From: Gammaproteobacteria bacterium
GTDB lineage: Bacteria; Pseudomonadota; Gammaproteobacteria; SZUA-140
DNA length: 5,766 bases
NCBI GenBank assembly: GCA_003230195.1
Contig: QIHH01000227.1
Span: forward strand, 1 to 5,766
Direction of reading: 5' to 3'
The notes beneath the pieces were generated by a model. That model saw only the letters and a list, made by a program, of their open reading frames with translations, was not told the origin of the DNA and made no database searches. Position numbers and translations under genes: made by a program. This document shows, in pieces, positions 1-4,566 of this stretch; the stretch's first letter is position 1, and every line of letters begins with the position of its first letter.

Positions 1-369
1 CCAACATCCGCCGAATTCATCGCCGATGCCACCGCACAAATATTAAACCAGCTTAAAGACAACTCCATCGCATTAAATAGTGGTACATACCACCTATGCT
101 GTCGCGGCGAAACCAGCTGGCACGGTTTTGCAGCAGAAATAGTTCGCCTGGCAAAACAAAGCAATACCCCGCTCATGGTAAAAGCAATTCACCCGATTCC
201 AACCAGTGCCTACCCAACCCCTGCAGCGCGCCCTAAAAATTCACGGTTAGATTGTACTCGCCTTAATAAAGAATTTGTCCTGCAACCGATAAGCTGGCAA
301 ACAGCACTAGCAAATGCATTGCCGCTCATCCTCGCCTCATCCACAGCAGCCACCACTAGAGCAAAGTAA
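1..369 (+). CDS. rfbD: dTDP-4-dehydrorhamnose reductase, C-terminal part (partial)
   Basis: The reading frame is open from base 1 to a TAA at 367-369 and gives the last 122 residues; the N-terminal NADPH-binding part lies outside the window. RfbD/RmlD reduces dTDP-4-dehydro-L-rhamnose to dTDP-L-rhamnose, the last step in making the rhamnose donor for O-antigen and other surface polysaccharides, in the cytoplasm. The visible part begins PTSAEFIADAT and contains TYHLCCRGETSWHGFA followed by IPTSAYPTPAARPKNSRLD, the substrate-binding C-terminal signatures of the family, then the usual closing helix with SWQTAL. The tail after that (SSTAATTRAK) is low-complexity and looks unconserved. The gene is probably the end of a polysaccharide cluster lying to the left. 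No hairpin terminator is seen right after the stop; a MITE-like element begins about 25 bases downstream. Confidence 0.93.
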   Translation, partial: PTSAEFIADATAQILNQLKDNSIALNSGTYHLCCRGETSWHGFAAEIVRLAKQSNTPLMVKAIHPIPTSAYPTPAARPKNSRLDCTRLNKEFVLQPISWQTALANALPLILASSTAATTRAK

Positions 370-392
370 AATTTTTCAGTATATTTTATACC

Positions 393-535
393 ATGAGACC
401 TTTGCGCGAGAATTAGTTTTCGTTCCAGCAAAGCATAAATGATCGAAAAAACGAAATTTACACGAAGTAAATGACTATTTTGAGATCATTTATAACGCAG
501 CTGGAACGGCAAATAGACTCGTGCACAGGTCTCAT
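393..535. mobile_element. MITE-like non-autonomous element with inverted ends
   Basis: The ends are 18-bp inverted repeats with two mismatches: ATGAGACCTTTGCGCGAG at 393-410 and the complement of CTCGTGCACAGGTCTCAT at 518-535. The flanks repeat ATACCAT directly (388-394 and 534-540). The exact edge is therefore ambiguous: either a 139-bp element (395-533) with a 7-bp duplication, or a 143-bp element (393-535) with an ACC duplication. Inside, two more pairs of arms continue the fold: CGTTCCAGC (421-429) with GCTGGAACG (500-508), and ATAAATGATC (435-444) with GATCATTTAT (484-493), with ATTTAC/GTAAAT (456-461/467-472) at the tip. There is no transposase or other gene. GAGACC ends recall IS5-family (IS1106-type) insertion sequences, but that is from memory and the 7-bp duplication would be atypical. 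It separates rfbD from the tae4 remnant. Confidence 0.72.
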
Positions 536-551
536 ACCATGTTAGTATAAT
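522..551 (+). promoter_or_regulatory. possible promoter for the tae4 remnant at the MITE edge
   Basis: TATAAT at 546-551 matches the sigma-70 -10 consensus perfectly. The best upstream hexamer at usable distance is TGCACA at 522-527 (4 of 6 matches to TTGACA, 18-base spacer), which lies within the right inverted repeat of the MITE-like element. Transcription would begin about 35 bases before the tae4 start codon. The -10 is good; the -35 is weak and the assignment is an inference. Confidence 0.35.
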
Positions 552-595
552 TTGATTCATGCTGGCCTCCGGCCCTGAAAAACCAAGGAAATACA

Positions 596-1104
596 ATGAT
601 CACGTTCAACAACCTCTGGGATAATTTTCCAGATAAAAATGTAATAAAGGCGGCATGTCAAAACAAACAACCTAAGAGCATTAGGCCATTTGAAAACTAT
701 TGTGCAATTTCATTAAGTGATGCTTTAATAAGGTCTGGGATTTCCACTCAAAGGGTTAAAGCAAAAAAATGCTGATCTCATCCAGGTATGAGGCATATTT
801 TACTTGCAGAAGAAATGGCTGATTGGCTAAAGCTTTCTCATTTTAGTTGGTTAGGAAAAACTGAAAAAATTAACCCAAAATCGTTTCAAGATGACTTAGA
901 TGGCCGAACAGGGATAATTTTTTCAAAGATTACTGGCAACGAGGAAATGAATCTTTCGAACAGTGAAGTGGAGACCATATAGACCTCTGGAATAAAGATG
1001 AAATAACTAGTTCATCAATGCTGACAAGAAGTATTCTTGAGTTTTTCAGGCGTGTAAGTGATCTAAATGAATCTTATGAAATATGGTTTTGGGAGATTGA
1101 ATAG
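596..1104 (+). pseudogene. tae4: Tae4-type type VI secretion amidase effector, broken by two stops and a frameshift
   Basis: The start is ATG 596 with AAGGAA (585-590) five bases upstream. Tae4 toxins are small peptidoglycan amidases (Cys-His catalytic pair) delivered into the periplasm of rival cells by the type VI secretion system. The frame opens MITFNNLWDNFPDKN and contains ENYCAISLSDAL with the candidate catalytic Cys at codon 36. A TGA at 773-775 (codon 60) interrupts it where I expect Trp (C-stop-SHPG). The same frame then resumes with ILLAEEMADWLKLSHFSWLG and GRTGIIF. A run of six T at 918-923 appears to have lost one base: with seven, the text would read GIIFFKDYWQRGNESFEQ and, after a second TGA at 964-966, SGDHIDLWN with the catalytic His at 976-978, ending WFWEIE and TAG 1102-1104. 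All blocks expected of the family are present in order, so this is a recently decayed full-length gene of about 169 codons. The DNA is much more AT-rich than the core genes. No T6SS structural gene is visible. Confidence 0.85.
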
Positions 1105-1110
1105 CAGCAT

Positions 1111-1341
1111 ATGAAAACGCTTCTAATTTATGTGCTTTTGGTAGTGGTGAATTTCATAGTCAATTTTTCAATTTATAACTATTCATTTAATTTACAAGCA
1201 ACCCCTTTTTTGCATGAGGAACAGAGAGTTGATAGCAGTTTATTGATGCTAAAAACAACTCTTCCTGCATACCTTATATCATCAATAGTCATAACTATTA
1301 TGTTTTATTTTGTTGCTAAAGCTCTAAGGCGTAGACATTAA
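1111..1341 (+). CDS. small two-helix membrane protein of unknown function downstream of tae4
   Basis: This is an intact 76-residue ORF that I do not recognise. It starts at ATG 1111, six bases after the tae4 stop; GGGAG at 1091-1095 is rather far (15 bases) to act as its ribosome site, so translation may have been coupled to the toxin gene. Residues about 4-21 (LLIYVLLVVVNFIVNFSI) and 51-71 (LPAYLISSIVITIMFYFVAK) are hydrophobic segments, separated by a polar loop of about 29 residues containing LHEEQR. The C-terminal RRRH and N-terminal MK suggest both ends lie in the cytoplasm and the loop in the periplasm. The position directly after an amidase effector is where an immunity gene would sit. 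However, known Tai4 immunity proteins, as I recall them, are larger soluble periplasmic proteins with a signal peptide, so this is not a clear Tai4. Base composition is extremely AT-rich. Coding status is likely; function is unknown. Confidence 0.6.
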   Translation: MKTLLIYVLLVVVNFIVNFSIYNYSFNLQATPFLHEEQRVDSSLLMLKTTLPAYLISSIVITIMFYFVAKALRRRH

Positions 1342-1355
1342 ATTTCAACTACTGG

Positions 1356-1375
1356 ATCCCGGCCTGCGCCGGGAT
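1356..1375. repeat. REP-like GC-rich palindrome
   Basis: ATCCCGGC (1356-1363) pairs perfectly with GCCGGGAT (1368-1375) around the loop CTGC, in the context CTGG...GATGACGG. This resembles the short dispersed palindromes of the CTGGATcccg...cgggATGACG type seen in many bacterial genomes. It lies 14 bases after the stop of the small membrane protein gene. It may help end or stabilise that transcript, but no T-run follows, so it is not a classical terminator. Confidence 0.65.
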
Positions 1376-1391
1376 GACGGCTACCCTCCTC

Positions 1392-1445
1392 CAATGATTA
1401 GTGGTTGACTATTAACTCATCTCAAAGATGTGGAGCTAATCATTG
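1392..1445. repeat. perfect 10-bp inverted repeat around a small hairpin
   Basis: CAATGATTAG at 1392-1401 and CTAATCATTG at 1436-1445 are exact reverse complements separated by 34 bases. Inside, CATC (1418-1421) can pair with GATG (1427-1430). The function is unknown; it could be a transcript fold, a protein site, or the remains of a mobile repeat. Confidence 0.5.
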
Positions 1446-1471
1446 ATGATGGCACTAAAAATAAACGATTG

Positions 1472-1533
1472 TGTCGCTACTTCGCTAAAAATTGTTTGGC
1501 GTCCATGCCAAAAATTTACTCACTTACGCGACA
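1472..1533. repeat. nested stem-loop, likely part of a dispersed repeat
   Basis: The outer arms TGTCGC (1472-1477) and GCGACA (1528-1533) enclose inner arms TTTGGC (1495-1500) and GCCAAA (1507-1512) with loop GTCCAT. A partial AAATT/AATTT pairing extends the inner stem. On the minus strand the text reads TTTGGCATGGACGCCAAA, which resembles intergenic repeats I remember from several marine gammaproteobacteria. That resemblance is unverified. Confidence 0.5.
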
Positions 1534-1575
1534 ACTAATTCCTTTTGCCCCGACCGTCCTGCGTCCGTCAAGAAG

Positions 1576-1609
1576 TGGCCTGCGCCCAAACCTCGCTGTT
1601 TTCAGGCCA
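1576..1609. repeat. inverted repeat TGGCCTG / CAGGCCA
   Basis: TGGCCTG (1576-1582) is the exact reverse complement of CAGGCCA (1603-1609) with a 20-base loop. It belongs to the same structured non-coding block as the nested fold to its left. Confidence 0.4.
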
Positions 1610-1672
1610 AGTATTTATTGCTGTTAACTGGCTGTGAGACCTATTTCACCTGATAACTACTGTGTTCCCCGT

Positions 1673-1690
1673 AAAAAACTCGTGTTTTTT
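1673..1690. repeat. AT-rich palindrome AAAAAAC-TCGT-GTTTTTT
   Basis: This is a perfect 7-bp stem with a four-base loop. Because both strands end in a T-run after a short stem it could weakly slow RNA polymerase, but the stem is nearly all A-T and would be unstable as a terminator. It is recorded as a repeat only. Confidence 0.4.
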
Positions 1691-1758
1691 AAGTTTTCCT
1701 ACAGCCTCAACAGTTGAACTCACCGCCGATTAAAAGCGATGCGGCTATAGGGTTAGGT

Positions 1759-1913
1759 TCATTCATCTCTGTCGAACATATCTAACAGGTCATCACCTCT
1801 CTTTTTCTTCGACGAGATGACGAGACAAGGCACCATTCCCACTTCAACATGGTCTATAACCCCATAATAACAACGACAGCTCCAATCCAATCAAACACCT
1901 GCAACTTTTTCAC
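1759..1913 (-). pseudogene. possible tiny gene on the minus strand, interrupted by a frameshift
   Basis: Reading leftward from GTG 1913-1911, the frame gives MKKLQVFDWIGAVVVIMGL and stops at TAG (1854-1856). Adding one base in the G-run (CCCC at 1860-1863 on the + strand) joins it to a second open stretch reading VIDHVEVGMVPC, then LVISSKKKRGDD and LLDMFDRDE, ending at TGA 1759-1761. The restored product would be 51 residues: a hydrophobic N-terminal half and a KKKR-plus-acidic C-terminal tail, as in small inner-membrane proteins. The C-terminal text looks protein-like rather than random, which is the main reason for the call. I do not recognise the family. It would be divergent from the ATPase-metA operon. 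It could be a decayed gene, a base-calling deletion, or chance. Confidence 0.35.
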
Positions 1914-1927
1914 AGCTCATCTACAAT
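1899..1927 (+). promoter_or_regulatory. possible promoter of the ATPase-metA operon
   Basis: TACAAT at 1922-1927 is a good -10 hexamer (5 of 6). Seventeen bases upstream, CTGCAA at 1899-1904 is a poor -35 (3 of 6). The predicted start of transcription falls about 35 bases before the GTG start codon. The segment also overlaps the beginning of the possible minus-strand ORF. No S-adenosylmethionine riboswitch or clear Met-box array is visible in the leader. Confidence 0.3.
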
Positions 1928-1968
1928 AGGGCTTTAATTTAGCCATAATTGATTTGGAGCACCTGCTG

Positions 1969-2805
1969 GTGAAACTCACAACTGCAGAATTCAGAGACTG
2001 GGAACACAAAAGCATCACGCTGCTGGGAATGTCGGGTGTGGGTAAAACACGCCTCTCGACGATGCTGCGTGACAACTGGTTTCACTATTCAGGCGATTAC
2101 CGCATCGGTACCCGCTATCTGGATGAGCCGATTCTTGACAACATCAAGCAGCAGGCGATGCAGGTTGAGTTTCTGCGTGATTTGCTGCGTACTGACTCAA
2201 TTTATATCGCCAATAATCTTTCGGTCGACAACCTTAAGCCAGTCGCCAGTTTTCTGGGTAAACTGGGCAATCCTGAACTAGGGGGGCTGGCGCTGCCTAA
2301 ATTTAAACGTCGTCAGGCACTACACCACGAGGCAGAAGTACTGGCGATGCGGGATGTGCCAGAATTCATCAACAAAGCGCAGGAGATCTATGGTTATCAT
2401 CATTTCATTAATGATGCTGGCGGCAGCGTGTGCGAATTAGATGATGAAAAAACGCTAAAGGTGCTAAGTGAAAATACCCTGATTATCTATATTAAGGCGA
2501 CCAGGCAGGATGAAAGGGCACTGATCCGTCGTGCTGAACTAGACCCCAAACCGCTCTATTACCGTGAGACATTTCTTGATGAACAGCTCGCCACCTACAT
2601 GATGAAGCGCTCGCTGGAGTATGTGGCGCAAATCGATCCTGATGATTTTGTACGCTGGGTCTTCCCACACCTGTTCTATTCACGTATTCCGCGTTACGCA
2701 GCAATTGCCGAGCAATACGGCTACACCATCACCACCACCGACCTTGCCAAGGTGCAGAACGAACAGGACTTCGTAGCACTGATTGAGAAAGCACTACAGA
2801 GTTAA
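1969..2805 (+). CDS. conserved P-loop ATPase/kinase-like protein upstream of metA
   Basis: This encodes a 278-residue cytoplasmic protein. I choose GTG 1969 because GGAG (1956-1959) lies nine bases before it; an in-frame TTG at 1954 would add five residues but has no ribosome site. Residues 15-27 (SITLLGMSGVGKT) form the first strand and a Walker A loop (G20-T27), so it binds a nucleotide triphosphate. Other conserved-looking blocks are HYSGDYRIGTRYLDEPI (39-55), LGKLGNPELGGL (97-108), HHFINDAGGS (144-153), the buried strand LIIYIKA (171-177) and IDPDDFVRWVFP (222-233). The size and order suggest a small-molecule-kinase-like fold, but no substrate can be read from the sequence. I remember this as a conserved uncharacterised protein of gammaproteobacteria. 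It ends nine bases before metA, so the two are surely co-transcribed, which hints at a role tied to methionine or sulfur metabolism. Confidence 0.88.
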   Translation: MKLTTAEFRDWEHKSITLLGMSGVGKTRLSTMLRDNWFHYSGDYRIGTRYLDEPILDNIKQQAMQVEFLRDLLRTDSIYIANNLSVDNLKPVASFLGKLGNPELGGLALPKFKRRQALHHEAEVLAMRDVPEFINKAQEIYGYHHFINDAGGSVCELDDEKTLKVLSENTLIIYIKATRQDERALIRRAELDPKPLYYRETFLDEQLATYMMKRSLEYVAQIDPDDFVRWVFPHLFYSRIPRYAAIAEQYGYTITTTDLAKVQNEQDFVALIEKALQS

Positions 2806-2814
2806 AAGACCGAT

Positions 2815-3882
2815 ATGCCGTTAGTTGCCAACAGTAAGCTGCCCACTTTTAAGCGCCTTAAAGAGATCGGTGAGACGATTATTGCGAGTGATAATGCGCT
2901 CCATCAGGATATCCGCGAACTCCACATCGGCCTGCTGAACATGATGCCGGACTCCGCCCTCTCGGCCACAGAACGACAGTTTTTTCGCCTAGTGGGTGAG
3001 TCCAATCAGATCGCACAGTTTTACATGCATCCGTTTACATTGGAGGAGCTGCCACGCGGTGAAGATGGCCGTGCACATGTCAGCCAGCATTACGAGACCT
3101 TTGAGACCATCAAACAGCAAGGGCTTGATGCACTGATCATCACCGGTGCCAATGTCACCCATCCTGATCTTGCGATGGAGCCATTTTGGCAGCCACTGGA
3201 TGAGATCGTCGAATGGGCGTACCAAAATGTCACCTCGACACTCTGCTCCTGTCTCGCAACGCATGCGGTGATGCAGGCACGTTACGGCCAGAAGCGTCAT
3301 CACATGGGAACCAAGCGCTGGGGGGTCTACCCTCACTATCTAGTCGAGCGCGACCACCCCCTAGTTGCGGGCGTCAATACACGCTTCGACATACCACACT
3401 CACGCTATAACAATGTCAGTCGCGAACAGTTTGAATCAGCAGGGCTAAAAGTACTGGTTGAGAGCGCTGAAGCAGGCGTACACCTTGCGGTGAGCGAAGA
3501 CCTGTTCCGCATCGTCTTTTTTCAGGGCCACCCCGAATACGACATCATTAGCCTGCTGAAAGAGTACAAACGTGAAGTCAGCCTCTTTATTGATTGCAAA
3601 CGAAATGACTATCCTCCTATCCCGGATAACTATTTCACACAACAGAGTGCCGCTATTTTGGAAGAGCATAAATCAGAGATCATCAAGGCACTCGCCAACG
3701 GCACTGCCGCGCCGCCTTTTCCTGAAACGTTGATCACTGAAAATTTGGATAACACCTGGCACGACACGGCAGAAGCGGTGCTTAACAACTGGATTGGCAA
3801 GGTGTACCAGCTCACTAGCATGCAGCGTAACAAACCTTTTCAGCCACATATCAATCCGCATGACCCACTTGGCTTAAAGTGA
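2815..3882 (+). CDS. metA: homoserine O-succinyltransferase (MetA family)
   Basis: This is a full-length enzyme of 355 residues. MetA transfers an acyl group, usually succinyl from succinyl-CoA, to L-homoserine, the first committed step of methionine synthesis, in the cytoplasm. Landmarks are IRELHIGLLNMMPD (33-46), ATERQFFRLVGES (51-63), IITGANVT (108-115), the nucleophile region STLCSCLATHA with Cys146, and FFQGHPEYD with His239 and Glu241. The spacing of these three residues equals that of E. coli Cys142, His235 and Glu237. The tail after residue 310 (LDNTWHDTA, NNWIGKVYQLT) is typical of the longer members of the family. The start is ATG 2815 with only weak ribosome-site similarity, consistent with coupling to the ATPase gene nine bases upstream. 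No clear terminator follows. Whether the acyl donor is succinyl- or acetyl-CoA cannot be settled from sequence alone. Confidence 0.95.
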   Translation: MPLVANSKLPTFKRLKEIGETIIASDNALHQDIRELHIGLLNMMPDSALSATERQFFRLVGESNQIAQFYMHPFTLEELPRGEDGRAHVSQHYETFETIKQQGLDALIITGANVTHPDLAMEPFWQPLDEIVEWAYQNVTSTLCSCLATHAVMQARYGQKRHHMGTKRWGVYPHYLVERDHPLVAGVNTRFDIPHSRYNNVSREQFESAGLKVLVESAEAGVHLAVSEDLFRIVFFQGHPEYDIISLLKEYKREVSLFIDCKRNDYPPIPDNYFTQQSAAILEEHKSEIIKALANGTAAPPFPETLITENLDNTWHDTAEAVLNNWIGKVYQLTSMQRNKPFQPHINPHDPLGLK

Positions 3883-3956
3883 TCGTTAACCTTATTTTTC
3901 AGGTGAGAAAATTACTCTGCATTTCAACAGACTAACCACTTTATTCTCGTTCAGGG

Positions 3957-3976
3957 TTTATTCAGCTTTATTCAGC
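3957..3976. repeat. tandem 10-bp repeat TTTATTCAGC x2
   Basis: TTTATTCAGC occurs twice without a gap (3957-3966 and 3967-3976), and a degenerate TTATTCTCGTTCAG precedes it at 3941-3954. A ten-base period places both copies on one face of the helix, as with direct-repeat sites of OmpR-family regulators; an OmpR/PhoP-type regulator is encoded at 4567. The spacing is one base shorter than the classical enterobacterial PhoP box, so a link is only suggestive. It lies about 130 bases before the cytochrome gene. Confidence 0.45.
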
Positions 3977-4004
3977 TATGGTGATTTCTAAGAGACAGGA
4001 CATA

Positions 4005-4032
4005 TTGACCTTGGGGGTAGGGGTCATACTAA
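4005..4032 (+). promoter_or_regulatory. possible cytochrome c promoter with overlapping dyad
   Basis: TTGACC at 4005-4010 is a good -35 (5 of 6), with TACTAA at 4027-4032 as a weak -10 at 16 bases. TGACC (4006-4010) is also the exact inverted partner of GGTCA (4022-4026), an 11-base-spaced dyad filling the spacer, which would suit an operator for a dimeric regulator. About 75 bases of leader would precede the start codon. Confidence 0.35.
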
Positions 4033-4105
4033 AAGGCGCTGCTGCTTTTCGTCTTTTTTGAAAGTCTATTATGTCTATTTAATATTTAAACTTGAGGAGA
4101 AAACC

Positions 4106-4414
4106 ATGAAAAGTATTATTACCGCTGCCGTATTGGCTTCAGCACTCGTTGCTGCACCTGCAATGGCCGATCTTGACTTGGCTAAAAAGAGTGGCTGCTT
4201 GGCATGTCACAGTGTTGACAAAAAAGTTGTTGGGCCAGCATGGAAAGATGTTGCTGCCAGTGGCGCTGATCGTGCTCGCCTGATTAGCAGCATCTCAAAA
4301 GGTGGCAAAGGCAACTGGACTGCTGTCACGGGTGGCGTTCCAATGCCTCCATACTCACCACGCGTTTCTGATGCAAACATCGAAATACTGGCCGACTTTA
4401 TCCTCGGACTATAA
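4106..4414 (+). CDS. exported class I cytochrome c (c551/c553-like)
   Basis: This encodes a 102-residue precursor of a small soluble periplasmic electron carrier. The start is ATG 4106, set by GAGGAGA (4094-4100) five bases upstream; an upstream in-frame ATG at 4058 would place the signal peptide inside the protein and is rejected. Residues 1-21 are a Sec signal peptide ending APAMA, with cleavage likely before Asp22. The mature part of about 81 residues has one haem site, CLACH (Cys31, Cys34, His35), the usual GPAW segment (43-46), and Met80 in GGVPMPP as the likely sixth iron ligand, followed by the closing helix NIEILADFILGL. Size and motif order match the bacterial c551/c552 group. It stands alone with its own leader and terminator; which oxidase or reductase it serves cannot be told from here. 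Confidence 0.93.
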   Translation: MKSIITAAVLASALVAAPAMADLDLAKKSGCLACHSVDKKVVGPAWKDVAASGADRARLISSISKGGKGNWTAVTGGVPMPPYSPRVSDANIEILADFILGL

Positions 4415-4444
4415 ACAAAAGGTAGCAATTACGCTTTCCTTTAT

Positions 4445-4484
4445 CCCGGCCTTTCCCCCAATCCCCTTTAAGGCCGGGTTTTTT
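4445..4484 (+). terminator. rho-independent terminator after cytochrome c
   Basis: CCCGGCCTT (4445-4453) pairs perfectly with AAGGCCGGG (4470-4478), with a 16-base pyrimidine-rich loop, directly followed by six T (4479-4484). It begins 30 bases after the cytochrome stop codon and separates that gene from the two-component operon. Confidence 0.9.
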
Positions 4485-4566
4485 ACCCCTTTATCATTTC
4501 TACTACCTCTCCTGCTTCCTTCCGGGTATGCTTATGCATCCCAATCTGTAATGGCTGATATTGATT

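Larger units (their letters stand above)
1342..1758. other. gene-free stretch with several inverted repeats
   Basis: No convincing gene is found on either strand here. The longest open frame (1430-1627, + strand, 65 codons) has no ribosome site and a skewed, Pro/Arg/Ser-rich product, so I do not call it. What the DNA does show is structure: a REP-like hairpin (1356-1375), a perfect 10-bp inverted repeat (1392-1401/1436-1445), a nested fold (1472-1533), TGGCCTG/CAGGCCA (1576-1582/1603-1609), and an A-run/T-run hairpin (1673-1690). It reads like a patchwork of dispersed non-coding repeats accumulated between two transcription units. Confidence 0.6.

Noticed and set aside
773..966. TGA as a recoded Trp or selenocysteine codon in tae4
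   Set aside because: A frameshift is also needed, the second TGA is not at an expected Trp site, and the rfbD-to-kinase core genes use TGA as stop (metA-side and regulator stop at 5242-5244). Decay is simpler.
1430..1627. 65-residue open frame on the + strand
   Set aside because: No ribosome site, unusual composition, and it spans several inverted repeats; better explained as a repeat that happens to be open.
1340..1760. CRISPR array or tandem repeat array in the non-coding region
   Set aside because: The repeats are inverted pairs, not regularly spaced direct repeats with spacers.
1928..1968. SAM riboswitch or other leader before the methionine operon
   Set aside because: The leader is only about 35-40 bases if the promoter is right and contains no paired structure of that kind.
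4031..4060. AAAAGGCGCTGCTGCTTTT followed by a T-run as an attenuator before cytochrome c
   Set aside because: The stem is only about five A-T-rich pairs with an internal mismatch, too weak to call.
4058..4105. Upstream start for cytochrome c at ATG 4058
   Set aside because: It would add 16 residues before a perfect signal peptide, while ATG 4106 has a strong GAGGAGA site.
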